DNA of 64,000 nucleotides from Carex sylvatica (GCA_964058845.1 CAXKVR010000273.1:62001-126000), one strand, 5' to 3'. Counted from the first letter of the stretch, positions 34,223-45,070 are shown. The notes: generated by a model from the sequence alone, not told the origin. Numbers and translations: made by a program.

Positions 34223-34350
34223 AAATATTAAACTTGTTCCCCTTATAATTAGATCACAAGTAGGCCGAATATAATAAGAAGATTGTAAAAAAATAACAAA
34301 AATAGTAACTAGATTGTCAAGTCAATAAAATGAGTTTTCTTTAATTATCG

Positions 34351-34669
34351 TTTGAAATCTTTGCATAATTCTTTAGTTATCCACGCCATCAAAATTAATC
34401 ATTATGTAACCAAATAATCATTCATCCATTAATCTTTCATGTTACTCCTTAATCAGTTTGTCACCACATTCATTGTCGAAAATGAATTCATTGATATTGC
34501 CAGTGACAGCTGCTAGTGTTGAAAGGGTATTTTTGGCAATGAATGTGGTGAAAAACTGAATTAGGAGTAGCATGAAATATCAATGGATGAATGATTGTTT
34601 GGTTACTTCCATTGAGAATGATTAATTTCGATGGTGTAGATAATGAAAGAATTATGCAGAGATTTCAAA
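34351..34669. mobile_element. 319-bp foldback element
   Basis: Long inverted arms (about 34351-34465 against 34545-34669) start TTTGAAATCTTTGCATAATTC on the left and end GAATTATGCAGAGATTTCAAA on the right. The centre is non-coding. I could not find a convincing target duplication. Confidence 0.65.
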
Positions 34670-35736
34670 ATATAAAGATTGTGGTGGAATGCTGGCTTCA
34701 TCAATTTGATTATCTAGTATTACATTTGAGATTTGTGTCAACTTAACGTGGTTACAATCCAAAGCATGAATAACCAAAATAGGCCCGGATCTGCAAACTC
34801 AATCCTCTTAAATGACACGCCTACCATTTTCCCCTGCAAAATACAAATACCAATAACACATCAGGATAAAGCTCAAATCACAAGCAAACCCACTATTAGT
34901 ATTAATGCTCAATGCTGGGTACGCTGCAACACAAGTTATTGGCATAGACCCCATTTCCCTAGGACTTGCATGAATTTTGTAATTTGTACAATTGATTAGG
35001 TGCTGAAGCCCTTCATGCATACCTCTACAAACATAGTATGCCAAATAAATCCTTTTGAAACAAAGTAGTAGTTTCTAGTAACCCTCCAAAGATGACCAAG
35101 GAAGACATCATTGATTAACTCTCTTTTTTGTCTCGAGAAAAATAATATCCTTTCTCAGCTTCTATCCTCGTCGTTGTCTATAACCATATTAAGGGGAAAG
35201 AAAAGAAAGATCAACTGAAAGTTCAAAGAGAAATCAAGAGGGGGGAACTGTCTCTCACAAGGGCATGGAGATATTAGTAATTTCTCAGGAAAATGAATTC
35301 AAATTTATGGTGTACCATAGGACATACATGAAACAATTCCTGATGCAAACTGAACCCAAATAAACCGGCATAAGACCAGGACACCCATGCACATCAACAA
35401 TATTGGGAAAACTCTCAATTGGTATGGATTTCATTAGGTAGTTTCAGGTAAATCTATGCCATCCATATGAGATCCTATGATCCAGATTATTTCTAATACA
35501 TGGCTGTCAAAACTATCAAATTCAAACCTGAAATGACCTGAAATGACCTAGAATTTTCAATCTGGACCCGTCCAATATCAACATGAATCATTTTGTCACT
35601 ATCCAATAAACTCTATAGACCATATGATTGGAGAAAAGCTGAACCGAAACAACAATACATAGTTCCCTCGTACCCCGCCCTTATACTATCCATCAATTGC
35701 ATAGTATTAAAAATTAATGACGAACTTATGTCTTCA
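34670..35736. other. Intergenic DNA downstream of the SmE relic
   Basis: No ORF or structural RNA is recognised. Short ORFs on both strands lack motifs. The part next to 35737 would be the 3' flank of the minus-strand SmE relic. Confidence 0.45.
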
Positions 35737-37622
35737 TCATCACATATTGTCACCCTTCAATAATATCCTTCCTCCATGTAATATGTCCAAACTCAATTAC
35801 ATTAGAAAAATTAAAAACAGAGAAAAAAAAAACTAATAGGCGAAGTACTACCAGTAGTATTAGTAAAGTGAGAATGACTAGTTGAAAATACCTGAGAAAT
35901 CATTAAAGTCGACAACTTGTATGAGTATAATGTTTTAAATTTATCTTGCATAATTTGGATAACCATAAAGTTTAAAAATAGTCTTCTATTGCAAAAATTA
36001 ATTTTTTCATATACATTCGAACAAGTACAAGTGACTATAGCTCTATAGACAACAAAAATGAACTTTTCAAAGGATAACAATTAGAGAATTGTTTGGTAGC
36101 AGTATCTTAGATCTTTGATCTTATAGAAAACTAGAATTAACTAAATTTATCTTTCCATAATAATCTGACATTACTAACTATATTGATGCATACTAATACA
36201 GTAGAAGCAAACAAGTGACTAATCCAAAGATTTTCTGGTCTGTTTCTTCACATTAATTTCATCAGCATCATCAAGTATCAAGTTCATGTACTCATCAAAA
36301 TCCTACAAAACATGAGGGTTTCTGTTAGAACAGCTAAAGATTATTTTGAAATGAACTAAAATAGATAACATAAATCCTATATACAGTACATTAATGTCAA
36401 TCAAACCGCAATAAGAAAATATAATTTCGAAAGCATATAACAAAAGAATATTTAAGGCCAAAAAATCACTGGCCAAATGGGTCAAAAACAACAAAGACTT
36501 CTAATGATTTGCCGAAAGTGCAAAACTACATTATTAGTCATTGACACTTAAGAGCAGAAACAAAGTCAAGTATCACAAATACTAACTAAGGAGAATGGAG
36601 TAGATAAGAGAGAAACATACAATAATTCTACCTTCAATCCTCAAATCTTTCTGTTCAAATAGCCAGATCTGAATCCAAGCTTTCTGCAAAGATTGCAATA
36701 AAATAAATATTAAGAACATACAAAATAAGCCAAGAATGTATTGCTAAACAAATAGTTCAGCTTAGAAACTTACACTCTGGAGAAACCTAAAGATAAGATT
36801 CTGCAACCACAAAAGAAGAACTGTTAGTTGCGAGTTACAAAGAGATTTGTCTAAAACAATTTTTAAACTGGTCTAGAGTGGGTCAGTGTCACTTGAATCC
36901 AAAGTGTATAAATCCAATCCGTAAATCGTACCATTTGAAATTGGGAATGAAATCTGCTGTGATCCGAATTTGATGAATAGTACCCTGAAATCTCTGCTTT
37001 TCCAAATCTAACCGTTCAACTTTTTCTGTGCACATATCTCCAAATATATAGTTTTTCTGTGCACGCATCTCAAAATAAATCAATAGTTGGATTTAGAAAA
37101 GTAGAAATTTCAAGATACTGTTCATTAAATTTGAATAACAGCAGATTTGTTTCCTCGAAATTGAGTACAACACAAACAATATTCATAATTTTGTCTTCTA
37201 ATGCCATTTTGACATTGACTAATCTCAAACACTGTAGCTTGACCCTCATAGTACAAAAAATTGCTTCTATTTTTCTACAAGTACATGTTAAACTTTATAA
37301 ACTTGACCATTGCAATAAACCTCGGTTCAAAAGGAAAAAAATATCAACAAAAAAAACAAATAAAATAAGGATCATCTTGTTTATGATTTTACCTTGAAAT
37401 CTATTGGTACGGCCCCTAAAAAAAATACATCTGATTGGTCTCAAATCTGTTGAAAAACCTATATCCATCCTGGAGACAAACTGAAAGGTGCACTTATTTT
37501 AAGATTAAATCATTTTTAAATATACGATGGGCTGGGTTCAGGGTTTAGGGTAGGAGACAAGAGGAAGAAGAGAAACATACGATGGGCTGGGCCATAATCC
37601 GCTGGACATTCGTCGACGCCAT
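35737..37622 (-). pseudogene. Small nuclear ribonucleoprotein E (SmE) gene relic, five exons
   Basis: On the minus strand, exon 1 (37581-37622) starts at an ATG and encodes MASTNVQRIMAQPI. Exon 2 (36774-36800) encodes NLIFRFLQS. Exon 3 (36621-36683) carries IQIWLFEQKDLRIEGRII. Exon 4 (36219-36302) carries DFDEYMNLILDDADEINVKK. The introns between them have GT-AG ends. This is the SmE Sm1 motif, spliceosome core. At the end of exon 4 the expected GT donor reads AT (TTTGG-ATTAGTC), so translation would stop at TAG 36219-36221 after 71 residues. The remaining Sm2 strand lies at about 35737-35773 as GRILLKGDN and is followed at once by a stop and frame loss. The conserved Gly before FDEYMN is Asp, and an Arg in exon 3 is Trp. 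Intron 1 carries a MITE. A decayed duplicate is most likely. A truncated expressed form is possible. Confidence 0.85.
36944..37155. mobile_element. Foldback MITE (copy 2 of 3), in intron 1 of the SmE relic
   Basis: Same family as 29134: it starts GGAATGAAATCTGCTGTGAT and ends CAGCAGATTTGTTTCCT. The flanks are TGAAATTG and CGAAATTG (7 of 8 identical). It is more diverged from copy 1 than copy 3 is. Confidence 0.78.
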
Positions 37623-37744
37623 GACTGTAGCTCAAATTTCGTCTCTCTATTTTCTCCTCTAATAAATCTCCTTGTCTGGTGGTAGCAGCACCTCTCTTCT
37701 AAACGCTAGTTTGGTCGACGAAGGCAAGGACAATATGATAGAAC

Positions 37745-38252
37745 TAGGGCTGCACAAAAAAGCCCGCGGCTTGTGGCTCGTCTCTAGCTCGCTCGGTAGT
37801 TGATCGAGCTGTTAACGAGTCAGCTTGATTCAGGCTCGGATCAAAATAAACGAGCTGAGTTAGGAGTCAGCTCGGTTCGTCAAGTTATTGTAGATTTAGG
37901 ATTTAGTCCCGTATAATTTTAAGTCCAGTCATATTTTCAAAGACACAATTATGCAAAATTGATGTATTTTTGGTCTAAGAAGAAAGAATATGGATTTCAG
38001 TTGTCTGAAAATGTGCCTGAAGGATGATTTCTTAAATTTTTTGAATGAATTTTCTTATTTTTATATTTTTGAATTTGTATAATAACAGTTCAATAAATCC
38101 CAACGAGTCAGCTCGTTAGCTCGCGAGCTAACTCGGACTGACTTTTTACGAGCGAGCTAGGAATTTTTGGCTCGGATGACCTAGGTCCAGCTCGTTCTGT
38201 CCAGACTCGGACTAAAATAAACGAGCCGAGCTAAAACCCGTTTACACCCCTA
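37745..38252. mobile_element. Non-autonomous hAT-like element, TAGGG-TG family
   Basis: The ends TAGGGCTGCACAAA and the complement of GTTTACACCCCTA lie inside a perfect 8-bp duplication GATAGAAC (37737-37744 and 38253-38260). Subterminal regions contain many copies of GAGCTCG / AGCTCG / CGAGCTGA-type strings on both strands, as expected for transposase binding sites. Non-coding, 508 bp. Confidence 0.88.
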
Positions 38253-38260
38253 GATAGAAC

Positions 38261-38647
38261 CTTCTCGTTCACCCCACCTTCTCACTGATAAGTGGGCCTA
38301 CGTAGCTGTCATGTAGAAAGCCTACTTCGCCAGGGGGAATACACGGAACCTTTAATATTCGTGTCAAGATAAATTGGACGGTTCAGGTTTTAGACTCGAT
38401 ATTTAAATTACCGTATATATGATATGGATTTTACTTCTAGTACTGATTACAAAAAGAAAATTTGGTGTAATAAAACTTTTCTAGCAAAACATTTAGAAAT
38501 AAAATGGATGAAAATATGAAGTTGTGAAATTTGTTTTTAGATCGGACATTTGTGGTGTATTATTCAAAATATAACGTTCAATTGTAAATTAGGATTTGAG
38601 CTAAAAAAAAAAAATCTTTAGTTTTTTTTTTTTGTTTCTGAACTGTA
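38261..38647. other. Short intergenic spacer
   Basis: AT-rich DNA between the hAT-like element and the MULE. About 38340-38425 resembles half of an AACTCAAA-family MITE (TTTAATATTCGTGTCAAGA). No gene is seen. Confidence 0.4.
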
Positions 38648-38656
38648 TTGTCTGAT

Positions 38657-38762
38657 CCGACATTTTTAAAAATATCCAAAAAAAAAAAATATTAAGAATA
38701 ACAGGATTGAAGCTGGAATTTTAAAAATGCCCTAACCGCCCCATTTATTGGCGGTCCGGGTC
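38657..38762 (+). repeat. Left terminal inverted repeat of the large MULE
   Basis: About 105 bp: the AT-rich outer end, then GCCCTAACCGCCCCATTTATTGGCGGTCCGGGTC. The GC-rich part is an imperfect hairpin (AACCGCC / GGCGGTC). A TATA box follows directly. Confidence 0.85.
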
Positions 38763-38770
38763 TATAAATA
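38763..38770 (+). promoter_or_regulatory. TATA box of the PMD gene in the MULE end
   Basis: TATAAATA lies just inside the left terminal repeat and is followed by a long CT-rich leader (TCTCTCTCCTCCCCACCC). This is the usual layout of a MULE end acting as promoter. Transcription is inferred to run rightward toward 40154. Confidence 0.6.
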
Positions 38771-39299
38771 CTCCCCAACAGCAGTTTCTCTCTCCTCACA
38801 ATTCATTTTCTAAAAATCTCACTCTCTCTCCTCCCCACCCGAATTTCTCTTCTTTTTTCTCCTCTCTTCTTCTCTCTTCTTCCAATTTGCAAGTAAGTCC
38901 CTATATATTTTTGAAATTTCATTTGTAGTGTAAAAAAATTATAGATTAGTCAAATTAAGTTAGTTAGTGCTAATTAGTTATAATTATGATTATTTAATTA
39001 CGGTACCAATTTAGTGGTAATTAGCGTCAATGTAGGTACTAAAAATATTTGAAATTAGTGATAATTATGGTACCAAAGTTAGTTTTAATTTTATTTTAAA
39101 TTATTTAGTCCAAAATTTGGCCGTAATTAGTATTAATTAGGGTTAAATAATTAAAGTACCGAATTTAGTAGTAATTAGTGTTAATGTAGGTACCAAATTT
39201 AGTTATAATTAATGATAATTGAGGTACCAAAGTTAGTTTTAATTTCATTTTGAAATTTTTAGTCCAAAATTTTGACTGTAATTAGCGTATTTTAGAATA

Positions 39300-40140
39300 A
39301 TTTGACCGTAATTAGCATATTTTGACAAATGTAATATATTTTTTGTCGTAATTAACGTAATTTAGCCTATTTTTACTCTAATTATATCATTTTAGTATAT
39401 TTTCGCTGATTTTAGCATATTTTAGGCGAATAACATATTTTTTTTATTTTAACGCATTATAGCATATTTGTACCGAAATTAGCGTATTGTAGCATATTTG
39501 AGTAAATTTTTGTCATAATTAGCGTATTTTAGCACATTTTACCGTAATTATTATATTTTAGCATATTTTAGTATATTTTGTCAGAATAACTTTTTTTTTT
39601 CATATGAACGTAATTTAGCCTATTTTTACCGCAAATATATTATTTTAGTATATTTTAGGCGAATAACATATTTTTTTTATTTTAACGCATTATAGCATAT
39701 TTGTACCGAAATTAGCGTATTGTAGCATATTTGAGTAAATTTTTGCCATAATTAGCGTATTTTAGCACATTTTACCGTAATTATTGTATTTTAGCATATT
39801 TTAGTATATTTTGTGAGAATAACTTTTTTTTTCATATTAACGTAATTTAGCCTATTTTTACCGCAAATATATTATTTTAGTATATTTTCGCTGGTTTTAT
39901 CATATTTTAAGCGAATAACATATTTTTTTTTTATTTTAACGCATTATAGCATATTTTTACCGAAATTAGCGTATTGTAGCATATTTAGTATATTTTTGCT
40001 TGGGTCTTCATATTTTGACCGAATAATATTTTTTATTCTTACTAGCGTAGTTTTGTATTTTTTGATCTTAATTAGCTTATTTTATCATATTTTCACCGGA
40101 ATGAGCTTATTTTAGTCAATTGTAGCATGTCTAATTTTTT
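39300..40140. repeat. AT-rich tandem repeat, unit about 230-250 bp, upstream of the PMD ATG
   Basis: A block starting TTTAGCCTATTTTTAC recurs at about 39361, 39614 and 39846. Each copy continues with TTTTAGTATATTTT, AACGCATTATAGCATATTT, ACCGAAATTAGCGTATTGTA and GTAATTATTRTATTTTAGC. Inside each unit a shorter TTTTAGCATATTTT motif repeats. This probably lies in a leader intron of the PMD gene. Confidence 0.75.
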
Positions 40141-40153
40141 TTCCAAACGTAAG

Positions 40154-43073
40154 ATGGCTAGGGGACGTCCTAGGAGACCACCACCACCCGACCCTATTGA
40201 TGAGCCCATTCCCGTGGATAGCACGGAGCATTTCAGTCCATTATTATGAATACCTCACAGTGAGCATCGAGTCTCACTAGCATCCCGAGAGGTACGTGAT
40301 TACTTTATTTTTTTTCTTTTTTTTACGTTAAATTTTTTTAGAGTTCTCATATTTTCAGATTTTTATGTTGTTTTTTTTTTCCAACGCAGAGTCAGGAGTC
40401 TCTAGAAAGCAAGTGTCGGATTTATGGCATGCAGTACTACTCTCTGATGGACCCGTATCTACAAAATCTGGGGTTGTACCATTTGGTCGATATATTAGAG
40501 ACGGAGAGCAAGGCCATTAATGCGTCCCTCAATCAGGGGCTAGTGGAGCGATGGCGCCCCGAGACACACACATTCCATTTACCGTTCAGAGAGATGACAG
40601 TGACTCTCCAGGACGTGAGTGTCCTTTGGAGTTTGCCTATCCAGGGCGTGCCCATCTTTGGCATATCTGACCCCACTGATGAGAACATGATTAATGCCAG
40701 CCTCGCAGAGCTGTTGGAAGCAGAGCCAGATATACGTGATAATGGTGGGAGATCGAGATTTCATTTGAAGAAGACGGCGCTGCGAGCTCTGTTCGCCGAT
40801 CGAGGTTTGCATTGGCGATCCACGCAGCATGACATTGAGAGGTACTTATATAAACCATTATATATATATTTATTTTGTATTTTATCTCATTGCAAAAAAT
40901 GAGTTGGTCCCTAATTTCAACATTTCAGATACACACGAGCTTTCGTGATGGACCTATTTGGTTCTGTCATGTTTCCTGATTCGAGCAGTGATGCCATTCC
41001 GATTATGTATCTGGAGCTGTTGCGAGACCTTGGGTCATCAAGAAGGTACAACTGGGGTGGGGCCGTCCTAGCACATCTTTACTCCAACCTGTGACATGCT
41101 TGCAAGGTCAGTATGTTATTGTTGTCTTATTTTAAAAAATTAACTTGTTCCGACGTCTAATATTCTTCAAATTGCAGCCTAAAAGTAAGAAAATGTACGG
41201 GCCGACACTTCTACTGCAGCATTGGTCATGGTCGCGCATACCAGTGGCGGTTCTCGTGCAGAATGAGTCACTATATTCGGGAGAGCCCGATGATGCATAT
41301 CACCTGGCATTTGGCAAGAAATGGTACGGGGATCACCGCTACGTGGACGCGCCTCACGAAAAGCCAGCAGGCATCAGGTTGGTCCGTGGTCAGTTGCAGA
41401 TTCTGGGTGACACGCAGGTGAGCTGGACTCCGTACGCTGAGTCATACTATGAGGGGAGGCTGCCACAGATTGTATCAGATGATGAGGAGATGTGGCTTTA
41501 CAGGGGTCCACTGATTTGCTTCTGGATAGTGGAGCATCACTATCCAGACCGGGTGCTCCGTCAGTTTGGACTTCCTCCACTCATTCCCGCAGATCCAGAC
41601 ATCCCGAGATCTATCATCACGAGGCTACACGGGTACGTACAAGTTTTATTTTTCTTGGATTTTGTATTTAATATTAGTTGTTGTAAACACTAAATTGCAT
41701 CTAACATATTAATTACAAGACGTACCACGGTAATCACGCCGATAAAGATTGGAGTACGGCTTTCCTGGAGCACTACGACAGAGCAGGGACCATGAGGGAG
41801 AACTTGTGGCAGATGTCAGGGGATTATGAGACGCAGCTCCAGGGGTCTCCCCTACTGAGATATCAGGCTTGGTACCTGCGGGTCGGCATGGCATCCGTGT
41901 ATCTTGAGGGAGATTACGGCAATTATCTTCGCTCCAAGATCTTCGAAGATGATGGTTATACCCCCACTGGCAGGAAAGGTGCTCGCGATGTAAGTAATGC
42001 ACCTAAAACAAACTCATTTTGACCATCTTTTTAACCTTTTTTTCTAATGTTTCTTATTTTAATTTTTTTAGTTGCTACTAGCGATTAAAGGTGGAGCACA
42101 TTCAATCGTTTATCTTGGAAAGCATGGCTTCAGGGCTTTTGGACACACAATGTTGAACTACTTTGCGCCTTGCATTGAGGGCCACGGCCACGAGGCCAAG
42201 CTAGTCACGATGCTCAGAGACGCCGGAGAGGACATCGATTGGCACAGAGTACATAGGGATGAGCCCGGCGCGCCACCTGTTATGACTGCTGATATGCCAC
42301 TAGAGCCCGCAGACCAGCCATAATGGGACTACCACCGTTGGGTTCTAGGCATGTCTAGTTGGCACGCCTATTTTGACCAGTATGGACGTCCGTGTCTTCC
42401 CCAGGTTCGGTATTATTTATTTTATGTCAAGTTAGTTAAAATTTTCTCATTCAGTAAAGTAAGTTAGTTAAAATTTAGTTAGTTAAAATTTATTGAATTA
42501 TTTGTATCCTTACAGGGTCCTGCCTACATGCCGACACAGCCTGAGCACCAGGCTAGATCCTTGGAGCTTCCTCAGGTTCGGCATTCTTTATTTTATGTCA
42601 AGTTAGTTAAAATTTTCTCCTTCGGTAAAGTACGTTAGTTAAAATTTATTGAATTATTTGTATCCTTGCAGGGTCCTGCCTACATTCCGACACAGCCTGA
42701 GCACCAGGTTGGATCTCCAGAGATTCAGTCTATGCATGAGTCTCAGAGCTTGGAGTTCAGCCTAGCAGATCTAGCTCCAGGTGATCAGTGGGATACAGCC
42801 GCTTCTCCTGCACCGCATCAGCCGTATCTAGCGAGGGCTCACGATTGGGAGGCCTCTGGTAGCGGGACTCAGCCTGACTTATCCTTGTTTCATACCCCTC
42901 TGCCAGCTACACACGCCGCCGAGGATCCATGGGGTACAGCACTCACGATGAGTAGAGAGACTGAGCCCAAGGTCGAGATCACACCAACTCGTGTGGCGCA
43001 GGAAGGACAAGTACAGTGGAATAACTGGCATCGAGTTTTTACCAGAGAGAACAGAGGCAGACCAGCTGACTGA
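40154..43073 (+). pseudogene. Plant mobile domain (PMD) gene, multi-exon, with stops
   Basis: Exon 1 (40154-40291) starts MARGRPRRPPPPDP, whose RGRPR is an AT-hook. It contains TGA at 40247-40249. Exon 2 (40390-40841) carries the family signature LVERWRPETHTFHLP, then MTVTLQDVSVLW. Exon 3 (40929-41106) has a TGA at 41092-41094. Exon 4 (41178-41632) has LLQHWSWSRIPV and ICFWIVEHHYPDRVLRQFGL. Exons follow at 41720-41989 and 42072 onward, with TAA at 42321-42323, then a duplicated small exon (42515 and 42671), ending at 43073. All introns have GT-AG ends. Annotation pipelines often call such genes serine/threonine phosphatase 7 long-form homologues because of the shared PMD. Host PMD proteins (MAIN/MAIL1) act in transposon silencing. 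The role here is inference. Confidence 0.88.
42400..42675 (+). repeat. Tandem duplication of a small PMD exon plus intron
   Basis: The block CAGGTTCGGTATT...TATCCTTACAGGGTCCTGCCTACAT is present twice. The exon starts GGGTCCTGCCTACAT lie at 42515 and 42671 (156 bp apart), and both copies keep GT and AG. The left intron has an extra internal TTAGTTAAAAT duplication. This duplicates the exon encoding GPAYMPTQPEHQ. Confidence 0.85.
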
Positions 43074-43316
43074 TATTCTGATTCGCAGTATCGTTGATAG
43101 AGAGTTTTTTTATAGTGTTCTTTGTAGTGTTTTATGTTTTATTATGTATTATGTACGCTGATAGCTTATTATGATTTATGTTTTGAGTTTAGCTATGTTT
43201 TATGGTAGTATTTATACAACAGAAAAAATAATAAGAGAAACACTACATAATTAAGAACAAAAAACATACTAAGAGAAACACTAAACTAAAAACAAAAGAA
43301 CACTAAACAAAAAAAA

Positions 43317-44050
43317 AACGAGTGTGCAAAGTTGGAATCGGAATAAAAACGTCATCAATTCGGGCTATTTTTGAGCGCTTATATCTCACGATCCGTTCGG
43401 AGATTTGGTATGAAACTTTACAGTCCTGTTTGGAAATATCAAGAATGCATGTCGCTCAATTTTCACGATTTTTTGAGATAATTTGCTCCGAAAACGAGTG
43501 TGCAAAGTTGGGATCGAAATAAAAACGTCATCAATTCGGGCTATTTTTTAGCGCTTATATCTCACGATCCGTTCAGAGATTTGGTATGAAACTTTACAGT
43601 CCTGTTCGAAAATGTCAAGAATGCATGTCGCTCAATTTTCACGATTTTTGGAGATAATTTTCTCCGAAAACGAGTGTGCAAAGTTGGGATCGGAATAAAA
43701 ACGTCATCAATTCGAGCTATTTTTGAGCGCTTATATCTCACGATCTGTTCAGAGATTTGGTATGAAACTTTACAATCCTGTTTGGAAATGTCAAGAATGC
43801 ATGTCGCTCAATTTTCATGATTTTTTGAGATAATTTGCTCCTAAAACAAGTGTGCAAAGTTGGGATCGGAGTAAAAACGTCATCAATTCGAGCTATTTTT
43901 GAGCGCTTATATCCCACGATCCGTTCGGAGATTTGGTATGAAACTTTACAGTCCTGTTCGAAAATGTGAAGAATGCATGTCGCTTAATTTTCATGATTTT
44001 TGAAGATAATTTGCTCCAAAAACGAGTATGCAAAGTTGAAATCGGAATAA
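43317..44050. repeat. 176-bp tandem repeat, just over four copies
   Basis: The unit start AACGAGTGTGCAAAGTTG recurs at 43317, 43493, 43669, 43845 and (partial) 44021, an exact 176-bp period. Copies differ at only a few percent of positions by eye and contain TATCTCACGATCCGTTC and GAATGCATGTCGCTCAATTTT. The array lies between the 3' ends of the converging PMD and minus-strand genes. No useful ORF is present. Confidence 0.95.
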
Positions 44051-44092
44051 AACATCTTACAATGTAAAATTTAAACAAAGGCATTTAAAACC

Positions 44093-44332
44093 CTATTTCT
44101 TAGAAGCCGGTTTCTTAGCAGCTGGCTTCTTATCAGCCGGCTTCTTATCAGCTAGCTTAAGATTAGTCACTCCCGATGATGTGCTCGCCTTACCAGATCC
44201 GTATGAATTTTCAACAAAGTCATCGTCTGAAATGGGAGGATGAACAATAGGTTGCGGACCAAATCTTTTTCTAAGAAAACAAAATTTACAGTGACATTCT
44301 CCTTGCTCAATACCTCGGTTGCTATCGTTCAT
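44093..44332 (-). CDS. Small Cys-containing, Lys/Pro-repeat ORF of the MULE
   Basis: The ATG at 44332 opens a 79-codon frame: MNDSNRGIEQGE, then a Cys cluster CHCKFC, a Ser/Asp-rich centre, and a C-terminus of four KKPADKK / KKPAAKK-type repeats. The basic repeat tail suggests nucleic-acid binding. An AG directly precedes the ATG region (TTGAACAG), so it may be the last exon of a longer transcript, perhaps following 44536. I found no splice that keeps that frame. No family is recognised. Confidence 0.45.
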   Translation of the reverse strand: MNDSNRGIEQGECHCKFCFLRKRFGPQPIVHPPISDDDFVENSYGSGKASTSSGVTNLKLADKKPADKKPAAKKPASKK

Positions 44333-44535
44333 CCTGTTCAACGACAAAACAAACATAAAATAATACAAAAAAAATTTACATACTATTACGTGAATAAGTC
44401 ATAACATAAAATACTAAAACATAAATAAATCATAACATAAACTAATACAACACATTTACATAAAATAATACAACACATTCACATAAAATAATACAACATG
44501 TAATCAAACGATACAATACAACGATACAAATTATA

Positions 44536-44952
44536 TTAAGGCTTACGAGCTGAGGAACTTGCTCCCTTCCTTTCCTCAGCCCGGCAGACGCACGCAGGAC
44601 ACTCCCACCTAGTGAGACGAGCGTCATTTACAGGATATGCATCCATACAATTAGGGTGAACAGCTGTGCCACATTTAACACAAAAAAATATATCGACCAT
44701 ATCTCCCTTCACATGACATAAGAGGCACTGTCCCCATCCAGGTGGAGGGACCTTGTCTACCCAGACATCCATCAGGCGACTTCTCATGCTTGGATCAAGA
44801 GTGCTCAGAAATTCTTCATCTTTGGGTAAACCCATTCTTTCCAAATTTCGATACGCGTGGGCCCTAGCCGTCCAAAAATTATTAATAAGATTTCTTTTTT
44901 CTTCGCATTCGATTTCAGTCATACCTCTATTTTTTCCACCTTTAGGTGTCAT
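44536..44952 (-). CDS. PHD-finger-like zinc-binding ORF of the MULE
   Basis: A 138-residue intact frame opens MTPKGGKNRGMTEIE, followed by a helical region (NNFWTARAHAYRNLERMGLP). A C4HC3-type array comes next: CLLC, then C-x2-C in FFCVKCG, HPNC, and a final CPAC. The order and spacing match a PHD finger, a fold that reads histone tails or binds partners. The end is Ser/Lys-rich, and a good GTAAGC donor lies inside the last codons, so it may splice onward. It is the only ORF of this element without a stop. It lies downstream of the transposase on the same strand, within the MULE ends. Confidence 0.7.
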   Translation of the reverse strand: MTPKGGKNRGMTEIECEEKRNLINNFWTARAHAYRNLERMGLPKDEEFLSTLDPSMRSRLMDVWVDKVPPPGWGQCLLCHVKGDMVDIFFCVKCGTAVHPNCMDAYPVNDARLTRWECPACVCRAEERKGASSSARKP

Positions 44953-45070
44953 GCTAAAATACTGGTATTCTGCAACATAATGAAATGCAGATAGTAAGTA
45001 TTTTTTTTTACATGCAACATAATGAAATACTAATAATATTCAACATTAAGTACAATACCGTAGATCGCAA

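Noticed and set aside
36219..36230. Minor-class (U12, AT-AC) intron as an explanation of the AT donor in the SmE relic
   Set aside because: The sequence after AT (ATTAGTCACTT) does not match the ATATCCTT donor consensus, so a simple donor mutation is more likely.
43317..44050. Regular repeats with equal spacing, CRISPR-like at first sight
   Set aside because: The full 176-bp unit repeats with no unique spacers, and the setting is a plant transposon. It is a tandem repeat.
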